From: Actinomadura rupiterrae
GTDB lineage: Bacteria > Actinomycetota > Actinomycetes > Streptosporangiales > Streptosporangiaceae
Direction: 5' to 3'
Length of the DNA: 64,000 nucleotides
Assembly (NCBI RefSeq): GCF_024172125.1
Contig: NZ_JAMZEA010000002.1
Location: 124,001 to 188,000 of the forward strand
Positions within the stretch are counted from its first letter, which is position 1. Every line of letters starts with the position of its first letter. Below, in pieces: positions 7,546 through 16,182 of this stretch. The translations under genes and the position numbers were made by a program. The notes beneath the pieces were generated by a model, which searched no databases, was not told the DNA's origin, and was given only the letters and a program-made list of their open reading frames with translations.

Positions 7546-10108
7546 AGCCGGCGCCGTAGCAGGTGAGGCCGAGAAGCCCTGGGGAGCGAGGCAGGGCAGC
7601 CAGGGCCCTCGACGGACTGGTTCCGGCCGCTAGGAGGGCGTGAAGATCGGCCATGAACGGCGGGGACGCGGCGTCGCGAAGCGGCACGGGGCTCGCCACA
7701 ACCGTGCGGGTGCCCAGGGCTAGCAGAACGCCCACCATGCCTATGACCGCGTCGTCTGCGCCACCTCGTCCGACGTCGCAGGCCGAAAGGACGACCGTTC
7801 TTGGCGCCGCGGACAGTTCCTCTAGGTCGTGCACCGTCAACGGCCCGTCCGCTAGCAGAAGTCGCGAGAACATCGGGTTGTCGACTCGGAACTCACCGTG
7901 GGTGGCCATGTGGACGAGCGTGGCTCCGTCCATGGCGTGCCGTACGGTTTCGACCCGAGCCCTGGGGCCGTCGAGTGCAAACGCACTCGGATGGACGCGT
8001 CGGAGGACGCGCGTCTCCTGTTCCGCGTGCACGAGGCCGGGCCCGGCGACGAGGAGCACGCGCCAGGTCGTGGCCTGCTCAGGGATCGTATGCGCGCGCA
8101 GCCAGGCGGTCGCCGACGGTACGACACTGCAGGGACGTCCATACAGCGAAGGCAGGACGTTCCAGGGAAGCGCATGAAGGCTTCCGGTAGGCGCGATCAC
8201 TACCTCGGACGCCGGTATCGCCAGCGGGGCTATGAGCTGCTCATCGAGTCGGCAGGTCGACTGGGCGAGGCTATGGAGGGCGTCGTCGTGCTGCTCGTCG
8301 TCGCTGAGGTTCCGTAGTGCCGCATGGATCAGTTCGACTTGCTGGGCTGCCTGCGCGTACGAGCCGAGGCAATGCCGCTGTGGCCGGCCGTCCGCGATTG
8401 TCACCGCCCAGAGAGCGTCGTCTATACGGACGAACTGGAGAAGCGCGCGCTCTCCCAATGCCTTGCTCAGCTCATACAGCCGTGGGACGTCTGGTTCCGT
8501 GCGGCTACTGGAAGGCGAAAGGCTGTGCGCGCCCGCGCGTATGGAGGACTCCAACTCCGCCATGCGCTCGGTCAACGCCATGGCCGCCTCACCCCGAGAC
8601 GTCGCGAGCGCATGAGCGCTGCTCAGAAACCGGAGTTCGGCCAAAGCGGCCGCCCGGCGGGGATCTTTGGGCGGACGGATCGCTACCGGACGGCGCGCGA
8701 GCGCCCGGCGGCGTTCGTCGGCATGCAGAAGCTCGCGCGCGGAGCGGGAGAGGCGCAAGGCGAGGCAGCTCAGGTCCGCGCCGAGCCGAGCCGCTCGGGC
8801 GCGCAGGTCGTGGGCGGCGAACGCGTCGGCATGATCGGCCAGCACCGAAAGGCCCGACCACACGGCGGCGAGCGCGCCCCTGAGATCGCCTCGCGCCTGC
8901 CGCTCCAGCGCTGTGGCATGCCAGGCGACAACGCGAAGTGCCGCCGGGCCATGCGCGCGCGCACGAGCTACCGACGCGAGCAGATGCTCAGCCGGACGTC
9001 CCAAATGGAGCGCGAGGCGTGCGGCAATGATCCGTGCTTCAGCGGAAGCCTCTGCCCATCCGGCATTGGCCAAGCGATCGGAAGTGGCCATGGCCGTGCC
9101 GAGAAGCACGGCCGACCGTTCACCCGTCTCCCATCGCGCGCGCAGGAGCAGATGCTCAGTGAGCGGGAGCCAGCCAAGGCGTTCCTGCCGGGTGAAGACG
9201 TCGGCGGCCGTTCCGGCTGTGATGACTGCGTCTTCAGGGGCGCCCGCCCCGAGCTGGGCGTGCGCCAAGAGGAGTAGGCCGTCCGCCAGGTCGCACTTGT
9301 AGCCGTTGGCTTCGACCTCGCTCACGGCCGTTTCCAGGAGTTCGCGGGCTTCGTTAGGGAGCCCGGCATAGATGAGTGTCTCCGCGCGGTCGAATCGGCA
9401 CTGCGCTGCCCTCTCGCCACTCAGACCCGGTTCGGCCTTCGCGTACAGGCGCAGCGCTTTGGGGATGTCCCCACGCCGGGACGCCACGAACGCGAGGTTC
9501 GCGTGCGCCATCGCCGTTTGCAGACCAAGGCGGTGCTTCTCGCTGGTCGCCCTCGCCTCATTGAGGAGGCGTTCGGCTTCGTTCAGCTCGCCGCGCAGCG
9601 CTCTGGCCAAACCGAGGTTGGAAAGCATGCCGGCCAGAGCCACGGGGTCATCGCCTACGCGCAGTCGGGGGAGGGTGGATGCCGCGAGGGAGTCCGCGTC
9701 GGCAATCCTCCCTGCGCGCGCGAGGGCGCAGACGGTATTGGCCGCGAGCCTGTGTGCATCGGCGCCTTGCAGGATTCCCTGGGCTCGTCGGGCCTCGGCC
9801 AGAGCGCGACTGGTTTCACCACGTGCGGCGAGCAGCCCCACAAGGTTCATGCGGATCTGCGCAACGGCATACACGGACGGCCCGGCGAGAGACAGAGCCT
9901 GCTCAAGGTGCGCTATGCCGTCCTCTAGGAAACCGAGCTCTTTGGCCGCTAACCCTGCTGCTCGAAGCGCAACCACTAGGTCGGTGGTGTCTCCCAAGGC
10001 TTCGGCCATAGCGACTCGTTCGGCTGCCTTGCGGTATGCGGTTGCCGGGTGCGTTGTCGCAAGGTGGAGTAACTCCCGTCCTACGACATCCGGCGGCTCC
10101 TGAAGCAT
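7544..10108 (-). CDS. TPR-CHAT caspase-like protease
   Basis: An 854-residue protein from the ATG at 10108, which has ACGGAG upstream. Residues about 20-440 are helical tetratricopeptide-like repeats (for example ALRGELNEAERLLNEA, SRRGDIPKALRLYAKA). The C-terminal 200 residues form a CHAT domain (caspase HetF associated with TPRs): VHMATHGEF gives catalytic His737 and VVLSACDVGRG gives catalytic Cys777, so the protease dyad is intact. No signal peptide or membrane helix. CHAT proteases cleave partner proteins in conflict and programmed-death systems. Here it is the last gene of an operon with a subtilase and a sigma factor. The substrate is unknown; the 147-residue neighbour or the sigma factor are obvious candidates. 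Confidence 0.9.
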   Translation of the reverse strand: MLQEPPDVVGRELLHLATTHPATAYRKAAERVAMAEALGDTTDLVVALRAAGLAAKELGFLEDGIAHLEQALSLAGPSVYAVAQIRMNLVGLLAARGETSRALAEARRAQGILQGADAHRLAANTVCALARAGRIADADSLAASTLPRLRVGDDPVALAGMLSNLGLARALRGELNEAERLLNEARATSEKHRLGLQTAMAHANLAFVASRRGDIPKALRLYAKAEPGLSGERAAQCRFDRAETLIYAGLPNEARELLETAVSEVEANGYKCDLADGLLLLAHAQLGAGAPEDAVITAGTAADVFTRQERLGWLPLTEHLLLRARWETGERSAVLLGTAMATSDRLANAGWAEASAEARIIAARLALHLGRPAEHLLASVARARAHGPAALRVVAWHATALERQARGDLRGALAAVWSGLSVLADHADAFAAHDLRARAARLGADLSCLALRLSRSARELLHADERRRALARRPVAIRPPKDPRRAAALAELRFLSSAHALATSRGEAAMALTERMAELESSIRAGAHSLSPSSSRTEPDVPRLYELSKALGERALLQFVRIDDALWAVTIADGRPQRHCLGSYAQAAQQVELIHAALRNLSDDEQHDDALHSLAQSTCRLDEQLIAPLAIPASEVVIAPTGSLHALPWNVLPSLYGRPCSVVPSATAWLRAHTIPEQATTWRVLLVAGPGLVHAEQETRVLRRVHPSAFALDGPRARVETVRHAMDGATLVHMATHGEFRVDNPMFSRLLLADGPLTVHDLEELSAAPRTVVLSACDVGRGGADDAVIGMVGVLLALGTRTVVASPVPLRDAASPPFMADLHALLAAGTSPSRALAALPRSPGLLGLTCYGAG

Positions 10109-10157
10109 GCGACTCCGTTTTCCATGACGTTTTCTATGACGTTGGTGTGGCTCGCGC

Positions 10158-10601
10158 TCAGAGCCGGATCCAGCTTGTGACCACGCACGAGGCGTCCGGT
10201 AGGTGGAAGACGAGGCTGACCAGGCCTTCCGGGACGGCTGTGAGGGCGAAGCGTCCGGTCTCGTCCGCGCGCGCGGACCGTTCGGCGGCGTGCGGATGTC
10301 GAAGCCGCACATCCGCGACGGTCGCTGGGGCGAGGCGTCCGGTCAGCGCGAGATCCTGCCCGGCGCCTGAGACCTGGACCTCGACCGTGTGACCGGGGGC
10401 TCGGAAGGTGAGCAGCCGGATGCCGCTCGCGCTGCGCGTCCCGACCAGTTGGCGATCCCGCTCGCCGGAGAGTTCCGCGAGGTCGGCGCTGGGTTCGCGC
10501 CAGGCGAGCGCCGAACGTGCGGCGGCGAGCACGTCGTCCGGGACGGGATCGAGCCGGTCGAAGGCGGCGCGCAGTTCGTCCAGGAGGGGCTCCTCGTTCA
10601 T
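10158..10601 (-). CDS. Sigma-factor- and CHAT-associated unknown protein
   Basis: A 147-residue protein starting MNEEPLLDELRAAFDRLDPV. Its ATG overlaps the sigma-factor TGA (ATGA), so it is translationally coupled to it. The first 45 residues are amphipathic helix (DDVLAAARSALAWRE). The remainder looks like a beta-sandwich (TVEVQVSGAGQDLALTG, ETGRFALTAVPEGLVSLVFH) similar in rhythm to carboxypeptidase-regulatory or transthyretin-like domains. No cysteines suggest a zinc anti-sigma factor. I remember similar proteins next to CHAT genes in other actinomycetes but no described function. By position it could be an anti-sigma factor, an adaptor, or the CHAT substrate. Confidence 0.75.
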   Translation of the reverse strand: MNEEPLLDELRAAFDRLDPVPDDVLAAARSALAWREPSADLAELSGERDRQLVGTRSASGIRLLTFRAPGHTVEVQVSGAGQDLALTGRLAPATVADVRLRHPHAAERSARADETGRFALTAVPEGLVSLVFHLPDASCVVTSWIRL

Positions 10602-11308
10602 ACGGCGAGCCTCCGTCGCAGTAGGGCGAGGCAACGGGCACGAGCAGATCCGATGCTGCCGATCGGGATGTCTAAGGCAGCGGCCAACTCGGCGTAGCTG
10701 GGGGCAAGTGCGAGCATGCGGAGGAGGTCTTGGCAACGGCGGGGGAGCGTCCGCAACGCGTCCCCGACGCGGCCTACCTGCTCGCGCACGAGCGCCGCGT
10801 CCTCCGGGCCGAAAACTCCGCTTCCGGCGCCGCTCGCCTGGACGCCGTCTGTGAGACGCCACGGATCCGCCGAATCCTCACGGCTCCGCCGTCGGGCCAA
10901 GGCCAAGGCCTCGCGACGTGCCGTGACCGCCAACCAGCGCGGAACGGTCTGAGGGTCGCGAACGGTATCGATCCGTTCGACCAGCCTCAGCCAGGTCGTC
11001 TGAACGACATCGCCGCAGTCGGCATCGTCCAGGCCGCACGATCGCGCGACCGCCCACAGGAGCGGCGCATGGCGATCCACCAGGAGTCCCCAGGCGGCCC
11101 CGTCACCCAGCCTCGCCCGGACCACGAGCTCGGCCGACTCGACCTGCGCGGCGTCACCGATCGGTGGAAGCGGTACATGCCGTCGCTTCGTACGCTGTGC
11201 CTCGTCCGCGCGCGGTAGCGGCACCACCCCTTTCTCAGGCTCGCCTGCCATCACCCCAGGAAGAACACGTCCCGTACCGGACGGAGCAGGACGATCGTTC
11301 AGGGCCAC
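10598..11308 (-). CDS. ECF-like RNA polymerase sigma factor
   Basis: I place the start at the GTG at 11308 because GGAGGAG lies about seven bases upstream, giving 236 residues; an ATG at 11251 is an alternative. Region 2 is present (AWGLLVDRHAPLLWAVARS ... DVVQTTWLRLVERID), as is region 4 with its helix-turn-helix (LPRRCQDLLRMLALAPSY, then ELAAALDIPIGSIGSARAR). Regions 1 and 3 are missing, as in group 4 factors. The N-terminal 60 residues are variable and basic. It is embedded between a subtilase and a CHAT protease, so it probably drives its own operon and perhaps a wider response. Regulated proteolysis is the natural activation mechanism to suspect. Confidence 0.88.
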   Translation of the reverse strand: MALNDRPAPSGTGRVLPGVMAGEPEKGVVPLPRADEAQRTKRRHVPLPPIGDAAQVESAELVVRARLGDGAAWGLLVDRHAPLLWAVARSCGLDDADCGDVVQTTWLRLVERIDTVRDPQTVPRWLAVTARREALALARRRSREDSADPWRLTDGVQASGAGSGVFGPEDAALVREQVGRVGDALRTLPRRCQDLLRMLALAPSYAELAAALDIPIGSIGSARARCLALLRRRLAV

Positions 11309-11413
11309 CCGCACTCCTCCAAGAGGCCCCCGCTGAGGGACGACCCTAGAGGCGGCCACCGACACGCACAGTGCGCACGCCGTCACGGTTACCGCATCGC
11401 TGCCGGGCCGTGT

Positions 11414-12583
11414 TCAAGACCTGATGATTACTCCGAGGTCCGGACGGGTAGGGGAGGCCGCCGGATCGAGAACCTTGTCGGCGGCGGCTGCAACAGGCAG
11501 ATCCTCGGTAGCGGCTAAAGATGCGATGCGTCCCGCTATGGCGGGCGCGGCGAACGACGTCCCGCTCCACGTCGCGTAGCCGGTGAACCGGTCCGGATCG
11601 ATCCCGTTGACGCGCCCACGCGGGCCGTCGAACCGGACGAAGCAACTCGCCACATCGACACCCGCCGTACTGGCGTCCACCCACCATCCGTAGTTGGAGA
11701 ACCAGGCCCGGTCCTCCGCGCGCGCGTCGAGGGCGGCCACCCCGACCACCGATTTCAGTGCGGCGGGCCAGAACGGACGATCGCTCGCGCCGTTACCCGC
11801 ACACGCGACCACGACCGTCCGGCGGCCCAGCATGGCCAACGCGCGCGCGAGCACAGGAGACGGCCGATCGTCGAAGGTGTAGCAACCCAGCGACATGTTG
11901 ACCACGTCAGCCCCGCCCCACACCGCGAGCCAGTGCAACGCGCGGATGACGTCCAGCTCGTCCCCTACGCCGTCCCCACCGATCACGCGCCGCGCGCGGA
12001 TTCTCGCGGACGGGGCGTGCCGGAGCACGACGCCCGCGACGAACGTGCCATGCCCGGCCTGCGCGTCCAGCTCGAAGTCCAGATCGGCGTCCAGGACCTC
12101 CGCCACCTCGCTCCGCTGCGCGGCGAACCACTCCGTCCCCTCGTACCAGGGATGCGGATCCAGTCCGGTGTCCAGCACGGCGACCGTTACCTCGCGCCGA
12201 GCCGGTCGGGGCTCGGGCATGGGCATCGCCGTAGCCGCGCGGGGCAGATCGGCAGGCCCGCTCCACCACAAGGGCTGTCCGTGCACCAGATGGTTAGGGG
12301 AGATGCTCAGCTTGCGATGCCGCCCATCGCCGGAGAGTTGCGCGGCCAGCTCGCACACGTCCACCCGCGCGGGCGCGCGCAGCCGTAGTCGCGTGACACC
12401 ATGCCCGTCCTGACGCGAGGCGTACCAGCGCCGCACCAGATCCTCGGCGGCCGCGGCGTCCTCTGCAGCCACCAGCACCTGATCCTTGCGCACCAGCGCC
12501 GGACGCCCTTGGAGCGGTTCCACGACCACCGCGTCCCGGTGCCGCGCGAGCAGCCGCTCCAGGCGCGCCTGCTGATCGAACAT
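11414..12583 (-). CDS. Intracellular S8 family serine peptidase (subtilase)
   Basis: 389 residues from the ATG at 12583, chosen because GGAGGAGT precedes it; an ATG 42 bases upstream lacks a site. The catalytic triad is complete: Asp138 in VAVLDTGLD, His178 in GHGTFVAGVV, Ser343 in SGTSFAAPAIAG, with oxyanion Asn264 in CAGNGAS. No signal peptide or membrane segment precedes the catalytic domain, so it acts in the cytoplasm. The first 130 residues (helical, then a beta-rich part with LWWSG) replace the usual propeptide and may be a sensor or inhibitor domain. It is the first gene of the subtilase-sigma-unknown-CHAT operon, with 105 bases before the sigma gene. Confidence 0.9.
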   Translation of the reverse strand: MFDQQARLERLLARHRDAVVVEPLQGRPALVRKDQVLVAAEDAAAAEDLVRRWYASRQDGHGVTRLRLRAPARVDVCELAAQLSGDGRHRKLSISPNHLVHGQPLWWSGPADLPRAATAMPMPEPRPARREVTVAVLDTGLDPHPWYEGTEWFAAQRSEVAEVLDADLDFELDAQAGHGTFVAGVVLRHAPSARIRARRVIGGDGVGDELDVIRALHWLAVWGGADVVNMSLGCYTFDDRPSPVLARALAMLGRRTVVVACAGNGASDRPFWPAALKSVVGVAALDARAEDRAWFSNYGWWVDASTAGVDVASCFVRFDGPRGRVNGIDPDRFTGYATWSGTSFAAPAIAGRIASLAATEDLPVAAAADKVLDPAASPTRPDLGVIIRS

Positions 12584-12912
12584 CTGCCACTCCTCCGCCG
12601 CCGCCCGATCACTCTCCGCGCTCATCGTGGCCGACGGATGGCTCCGGCAAGCGGGAGTTCAGGCAACCCGCAGGAGGTGCTCCCTCCTGAACGGAGCCCT
12701 GAAAAATGAGGCTGAGAGGCGCATGCGAGCGGTGCTGCGGCGGCGTCGCTCGGCCCGCCCGTCCGCCCCGCGCTGCCCCGAGCTCGGGCGGTATCTCTCC
12801 GGACTCGCGGGTCGTTGTTGCATTTGAGCAGCTCAGAGCGTTTCCGCGGCAGGTTATCCACAGGTTGGCCCCGGGCTGGCATAGCGAGGCGGCCGGATGT
12901 CTTACTGGAGAC
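12584..12912. other. Intergenic region upstream of the subtilase operon
   Basis: No convincing gene. It must hold the promoter of the minus-strand subtilase operon. A perfect 7-bp inverted repeat, CAGGAGG/CCTCCTG with a 5-base gap, sits at 12671-12689, about 90 bases upstream of the subtilase start, and could be an operator. A single perfect DnaA-box-like TTATCCACA lies at 12854-12862; one box alone does not make an origin. Confidence 0.4.
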
Positions 12913-13107
12913 ATGAACGAGACGCACCTGCCGCACCGGCAGCACATTCCGGCCGTTACGACCGCCGAGCCCCACCGCCGTCCTTCGGTGGCGGCCCGCT
13001 TCAGCCGAGCCGATCGGCCCGTCCGCCGCGGACGATCCCCGTCCGCCGGGGTCTCGCTGCACGCCCGTCAGTTCCGTCGCGCCCTCAGCACGCCGGAGGC
13101 TCCGTGA
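12913..13107 (+). CDS. Small basic protein coupled to lnt
   Basis: A 64-residue frame, MNETHLPHRQHIPAVTTAEP..., with CTGGAGAC directly before the ATG. Its TGA (13105-13107) shares a base with the ATG of the apolipoprotein N-acyltransferase gene (TGATG), the classic reinitiation overlap. It is rich in Arg and His, contains no cysteine and no hydrophobic segment. No family recognised. It could be a real small protein or a translated leader that delivers ribosomes to lnt. Confidence 0.45.
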   Translation: MNETHLPHRQHIPAVTTAEPHRRPSVAARFSRADRPVRRGRSPSAGVSLHARQFRRALSTPEAP

Positions 13108-14735
13108 TGGGCCGCCGCTCCGTATGGTTGGGCCGCGCGGTCGCTCTTGTGGCCGGCGCCGTCCCCATCCTGACCTTCCCGAGAGCCGACCTCGGCTGGC
13201 TGGCCTGGGTGGCACTGGTCCCCGGGATGCTGCTGATGGTGCGGGCCCGCACGCGCCGCGAGGCAGCCGCCCGGGGCTGGGCGTTCGGCGCGGGCTACCT
13301 GCTGGCCGCTCTCTACTGGACGGTGCCTTACATCGGCCCTGGCCTCCCCTTGATCGCCGTCGTCTTCGGCGCGCTGTGGGCTCCCTGGGGAGTGGCCGCC
13401 CGAGCCCTGATCCCGGGCCGTCCGGTCTCTGCCCTTCTCATCCTGCCGAGCGCGTGGGTGACGATCGAACTGGTCCGCTCCCGTCCAGCTCTCGGCGGTC
13501 CGTGGGCCGTGTATGGCGCAACCCAATGGCAGCACCCGACAGAGCTCTCCCTGGCCGCCCTTGGAGGAATCTGGCTGATCTCGTTCGCACTGGTGGCCGC
13601 CAACACCGCCCTGACCCTCGCCCTAGCGACCCTCCACCCGCGCAGCTCGCCCCAATCCGAGCCGACTGCTCCCACTCCTGCCCCCGAGCCAGCAACCCCG
13701 GAAGCCGCCTCCGCAAGCCCGCCGCCCCCCAACCAACCGGTTACCGGACCGTTCTCGGGAGGCAGCTCAGCCAAGAGCAAACGAATGTTCCGCGCCGGGA
13801 TGGTCATCCTCTTCGCGACCCTCGTATCTCTCGGGCCGCTGACCTTCGCGGCGCGTGCGGGACCGCCGACCGCCCGGACGATGCGGATCACCCTCGTCCA
13901 GCCCGGCATGGTGAACGACGCCGGGACGCGGCTCGCGGACGAGTTCAGGCTGACCGCGGATGCCGCGCCCGCCGACCTCACAGTGTGGGGGGAGAGCAGC
14001 GTCGGGGTGGACCTGGACCGCGACCCGGCGCTCGTCGCCCGCTTCCGCGAACTGGCGGCGACGCGCGGACCGCTCCTGGTCAACGTGGACGCGGCCGACG
14101 CACGCGGCCGCATCACGAAGTCGGCCGTCCTCGTGGGCACGCAAGGCGTCCAAGCCCGGTACACCAAGACGCGGCTTGTGCCTTTCGGCGAGTACATCCC
14201 GTTCCGGCGCGCGTTCGGCTGGCTCAGCGGGATCAGCAAGGCCGCCGGACAGAACCGCGTCCCCGGCACCGGCCCCACCGTGATGAAGGCCGACGGCACG
14301 ACCTTCGGCCCGCTCATCTGCTTCGAGTCGGCGTTCCCCGACCTGGGGCGCGCCCTCGTCGAGCGCGGCGCGGGACTGATCGTCTACCAGTCGGCGACGT
14401 CCAGCTTCCAGAACAGCTGGGCGCCACCCCAGCACGCGTCGCTCGGCGCCGTCCGGGCGGCGGAGACGGGACGTCCGGTGGTCCAGGCGGCGCTGACCGG
14501 AGTGTCAGCCGCCTACGATCCGCGCGGACGCCGCCTCGCATGGTTCGACACCGACCGCCGGGGCACGGTGACGGTCACCCTGCCCGTCCCGCCGACGACG
14601 ACGCGGACACCGTACGACCGTGTGGGCGACGTCATCCCGCTCGGATGTCTGATCGCCACCTCAATGGGGATCATGGGCGCGGTGTGGAAGCGCCGCACCC
14701 GGGCGCGAGGGTCAGGAGTGATGAATCAACAGTGA
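13107..14735 (+). CDS. lnt: Apolipoprotein N-acyltransferase
   Basis: 542 residues. The N-terminal half has about six membrane helices (VALVAGAVPILTFP, WLAWVALVPGMLLMV, AFGAGYLLAALYWTVPYIG, and others). A Ser/Pro/Ala-rich loop of about 55 residues (near 175-230) precedes another helix, GMVILFATLVSLGPLTF. The C-terminal nitrilase domain carries the Glu-Lys-Cys triad: Glu in LTVWGESS, Lys in RYTKTRLVPFGEYIPF, Cys in LICFESAFPD. It N-acylates the lipid-modified cysteine of lipoproteins at the outer face of the cytoplasmic membrane. A GTG three bases before the ATG is also possible as start. Confidence 0.92.
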   Translation: MGRRSVWLGRAVALVAGAVPILTFPRADLGWLAWVALVPGMLLMVRARTRREAAARGWAFGAGYLLAALYWTVPYIGPGLPLIAVVFGALWAPWGVAARALIPGRPVSALLILPSAWVTIELVRSRPALGGPWAVYGATQWQHPTELSLAALGGIWLISFALVAANTALTLALATLHPRSSPQSEPTAPTPAPEPATPEAASASPPPPNQPVTGPFSGGSSAKSKRMFRAGMVILFATLVSLGPLTFAARAGPPTARTMRITLVQPGMVNDAGTRLADEFRLTADAAPADLTVWGESSVGVDLDRDPALVARFRELAATRGPLLVNVDAADARGRITKSAVLVGTQGVQARYTKTRLVPFGEYIPFRRAFGWLSGISKAAGQNRVPGTGPTVMKADGTTFGPLICFESAFPDLGRALVERGAGLIVYQSATSSFQNSWAPPQHASLGAVRAAETGRPVVQAALTGVSAAYDPRGRRLAWFDTDRRGTVTVTLPVPPTTTRTPYDRVGDVIPLGCLIATSMGIMGAVWKRRTRARGSGVMNQQ

Positions 14736-15017
14736 CGCAAATCGTCATCCGCACCGGATAGGACCGGCGGGTGAGGTTGGGTGGACCGGAGCGGTCGCCA
14801 CCGCGGACGGCGACGACGGTGCAGGACGGGAGAGGCGTTGGGAAGCTGCGAGCCGCACGAAAGTGACGCGACCGCTGATGGTCAAGTGACAGACAAACAA
14901 TGGTCGCGTGGTGGTGCGTCGGGTGTCCATGATGCAGAATGAGGGACGCGGAATCCGTCTCGGGAGCGTACGAGGCCGTAGGGGAAGACGAGCCTCGGTA
15001 CAGATCCAGGAGGTCCG

Positions 15018-15512
15018 GTGACCGCACGTGGCGTCTTCTACGTCCACTCCGCGCCACCTGCGCTGAGCCCGCACATCGAGTGGGCCGCCGCAGGTGTTGT
15101 CGGCGTGCCCGTTTCACTCGAGTGGGCCGACCAGCCCGCCGCGCCGGGCACGCTCCGCGCCGAACTCCATTGGGAGGGCAGGCCCGGAACCGCGGCGGGG
15201 ATCACCTCCGCCCTGCGGAGTTGGAAGCTGCTGCGCTTCGAAGTCACCGAGGACTCCACCCCGGGCTGCGACGGCGTGCGCTACAGCTTCACCCCGTCCC
15301 TCGGCGTCTTCACGGGCGTCATCGGGGCGAACGGCGACATCATGGTCCCCGAAGACCGCCTCCGCGCGGTCATGGCCAACGCCGCCGTCGGCAAGACCAC
15401 CCTCGAACACGAACTCGACCGCCTCCTGGGCACCCCCTGGGACAACGAACTGGAGCCCTTCCGCCGGGCCGGCGACGGCGCCCCCGTCCGCTGGCTGCAC
15501 GCCGCCGTCTGA
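15018..15512 (+). CDS. DUF3145 family protein
   Basis: A 164-residue protein starting (GTG) MTARGVFYVHSAPPALSPHIEWA, with AGGAGGTCCG immediately before the start. The sequence (SLEWADQPAAPGTLRAELHW, LLRFEVTEDSTPGCDGVRYS, LDRLLGTPWDNELEPFRRAG) agrees along its length with DUF3145, a conserved family of Actinobacteria without known function. Soluble. The 282 bases between lnt and this gene contain no other gene that I can support. A long repeat array follows its stop codon. Confidence 0.9.
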   Translation: MTARGVFYVHSAPPALSPHIEWAAAGVVGVPVSLEWADQPAAPGTLRAELHWEGRPGTAAGITSALRSWKLLRFEVTEDSTPGCDGVRYSFTPSLGVFTGVIGANGDIMVPEDRLRAVMANAAVGKTTLEHELDRLLGTPWDNELEPFRRAGDGAPVRWLHAAV

Positions 15513-16182
15513 CCCCACCCACCACCCGCGCGCCCGGCCCCCGCCCAGCCGCCGCGCCCAACCCCAACACGCCCAAACCCGCTCGCTCCCCACCCCCACG
15601 CTCCCCACCCCTCCCAACCGCCCGCACCGCTCCCATCCGCGCGGCGCCATTCCCGCCCGCCCGCACCTCTCCCGCCCGCGCGGCGCCGCTCTCGACCGCC
15701 CCGCGCCGTCCCCGACCGCCCCGCACCGCTCTTTACCGCCCGCGCTGCTCCCGCCCGCGCTGCTCCCGCCCGCGCTGCTCCCAACCGCGCGGCGCCGCTC
15801 CCATCCGCGCGGCATCGCTCCCATCCGCGCGGCGCCGCTCCCATCCGCGCGGCATCGCTCCCAACCGCGCGGCGCCGTTCCGGTCGGCCGCACCGCTCTC
15901 GACCGGCCGCGCCGCTCTCGACCGCGCGGTGCCGTTGCCGACCGCGCACCGCTCTCGACCGCGCGGCACCGCTCTCGACCGCGCGGCACCGCTCTCGAGC
16001 GCGCGGCACCGCTCTCGAGCGCGTCGCGCCGCTCTCCATCGCGTGGCGCCGTTCCCAACCGCCTGGCGCCGCTCTCAACCGCGTGGCGCTGGGTGTCTGG
16101 TGCTCTGGGGCCGGTGCGGGGAGTGGGGGTGGGGTGGTTTGTAGGTTGGGGGGTGGTGTTGGTGGTGAGGTTGGGAGGTCTG
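15513..16182. repeat. 20-bp minisatellite array
   Basis: From about 15608 to 16088 the DNA is an imperfect tandem array with 20-bp period, about 23 units, consensus close to CGCTCYCGACCGCGCGGCGC. Five consecutive units at 15781-15880 keep exact register. A 15-bp sub-repeat (CGCGCTGCTCCCGCC) occurs three times near 15738-15782. Open frames cross the array on both strands, but a 20-bp unit shifts frame each copy, so none encodes a consistent protein repeat. I consider it noncoding. The plus strand is pyrimidine-rich. Confidence 0.85.

Noticed and set aside
12854..12862. DnaA box as sign of a replication origin
   Set aside because: Only one box, no dnaA, dnaN or parAB genes, no AT-rich unwinding element.
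15608..16088. Possible CRISPR array
   Set aside because: The repeats are contiguous 20-bp units without spacers, and no cas genes are nearby.
15094..16182. N-terminal extension of the VOC gene through the minisatellite
   Set aside because: The 20-bp units change frame each copy, and a good ribosome-binding site precedes the GTG at 16183.
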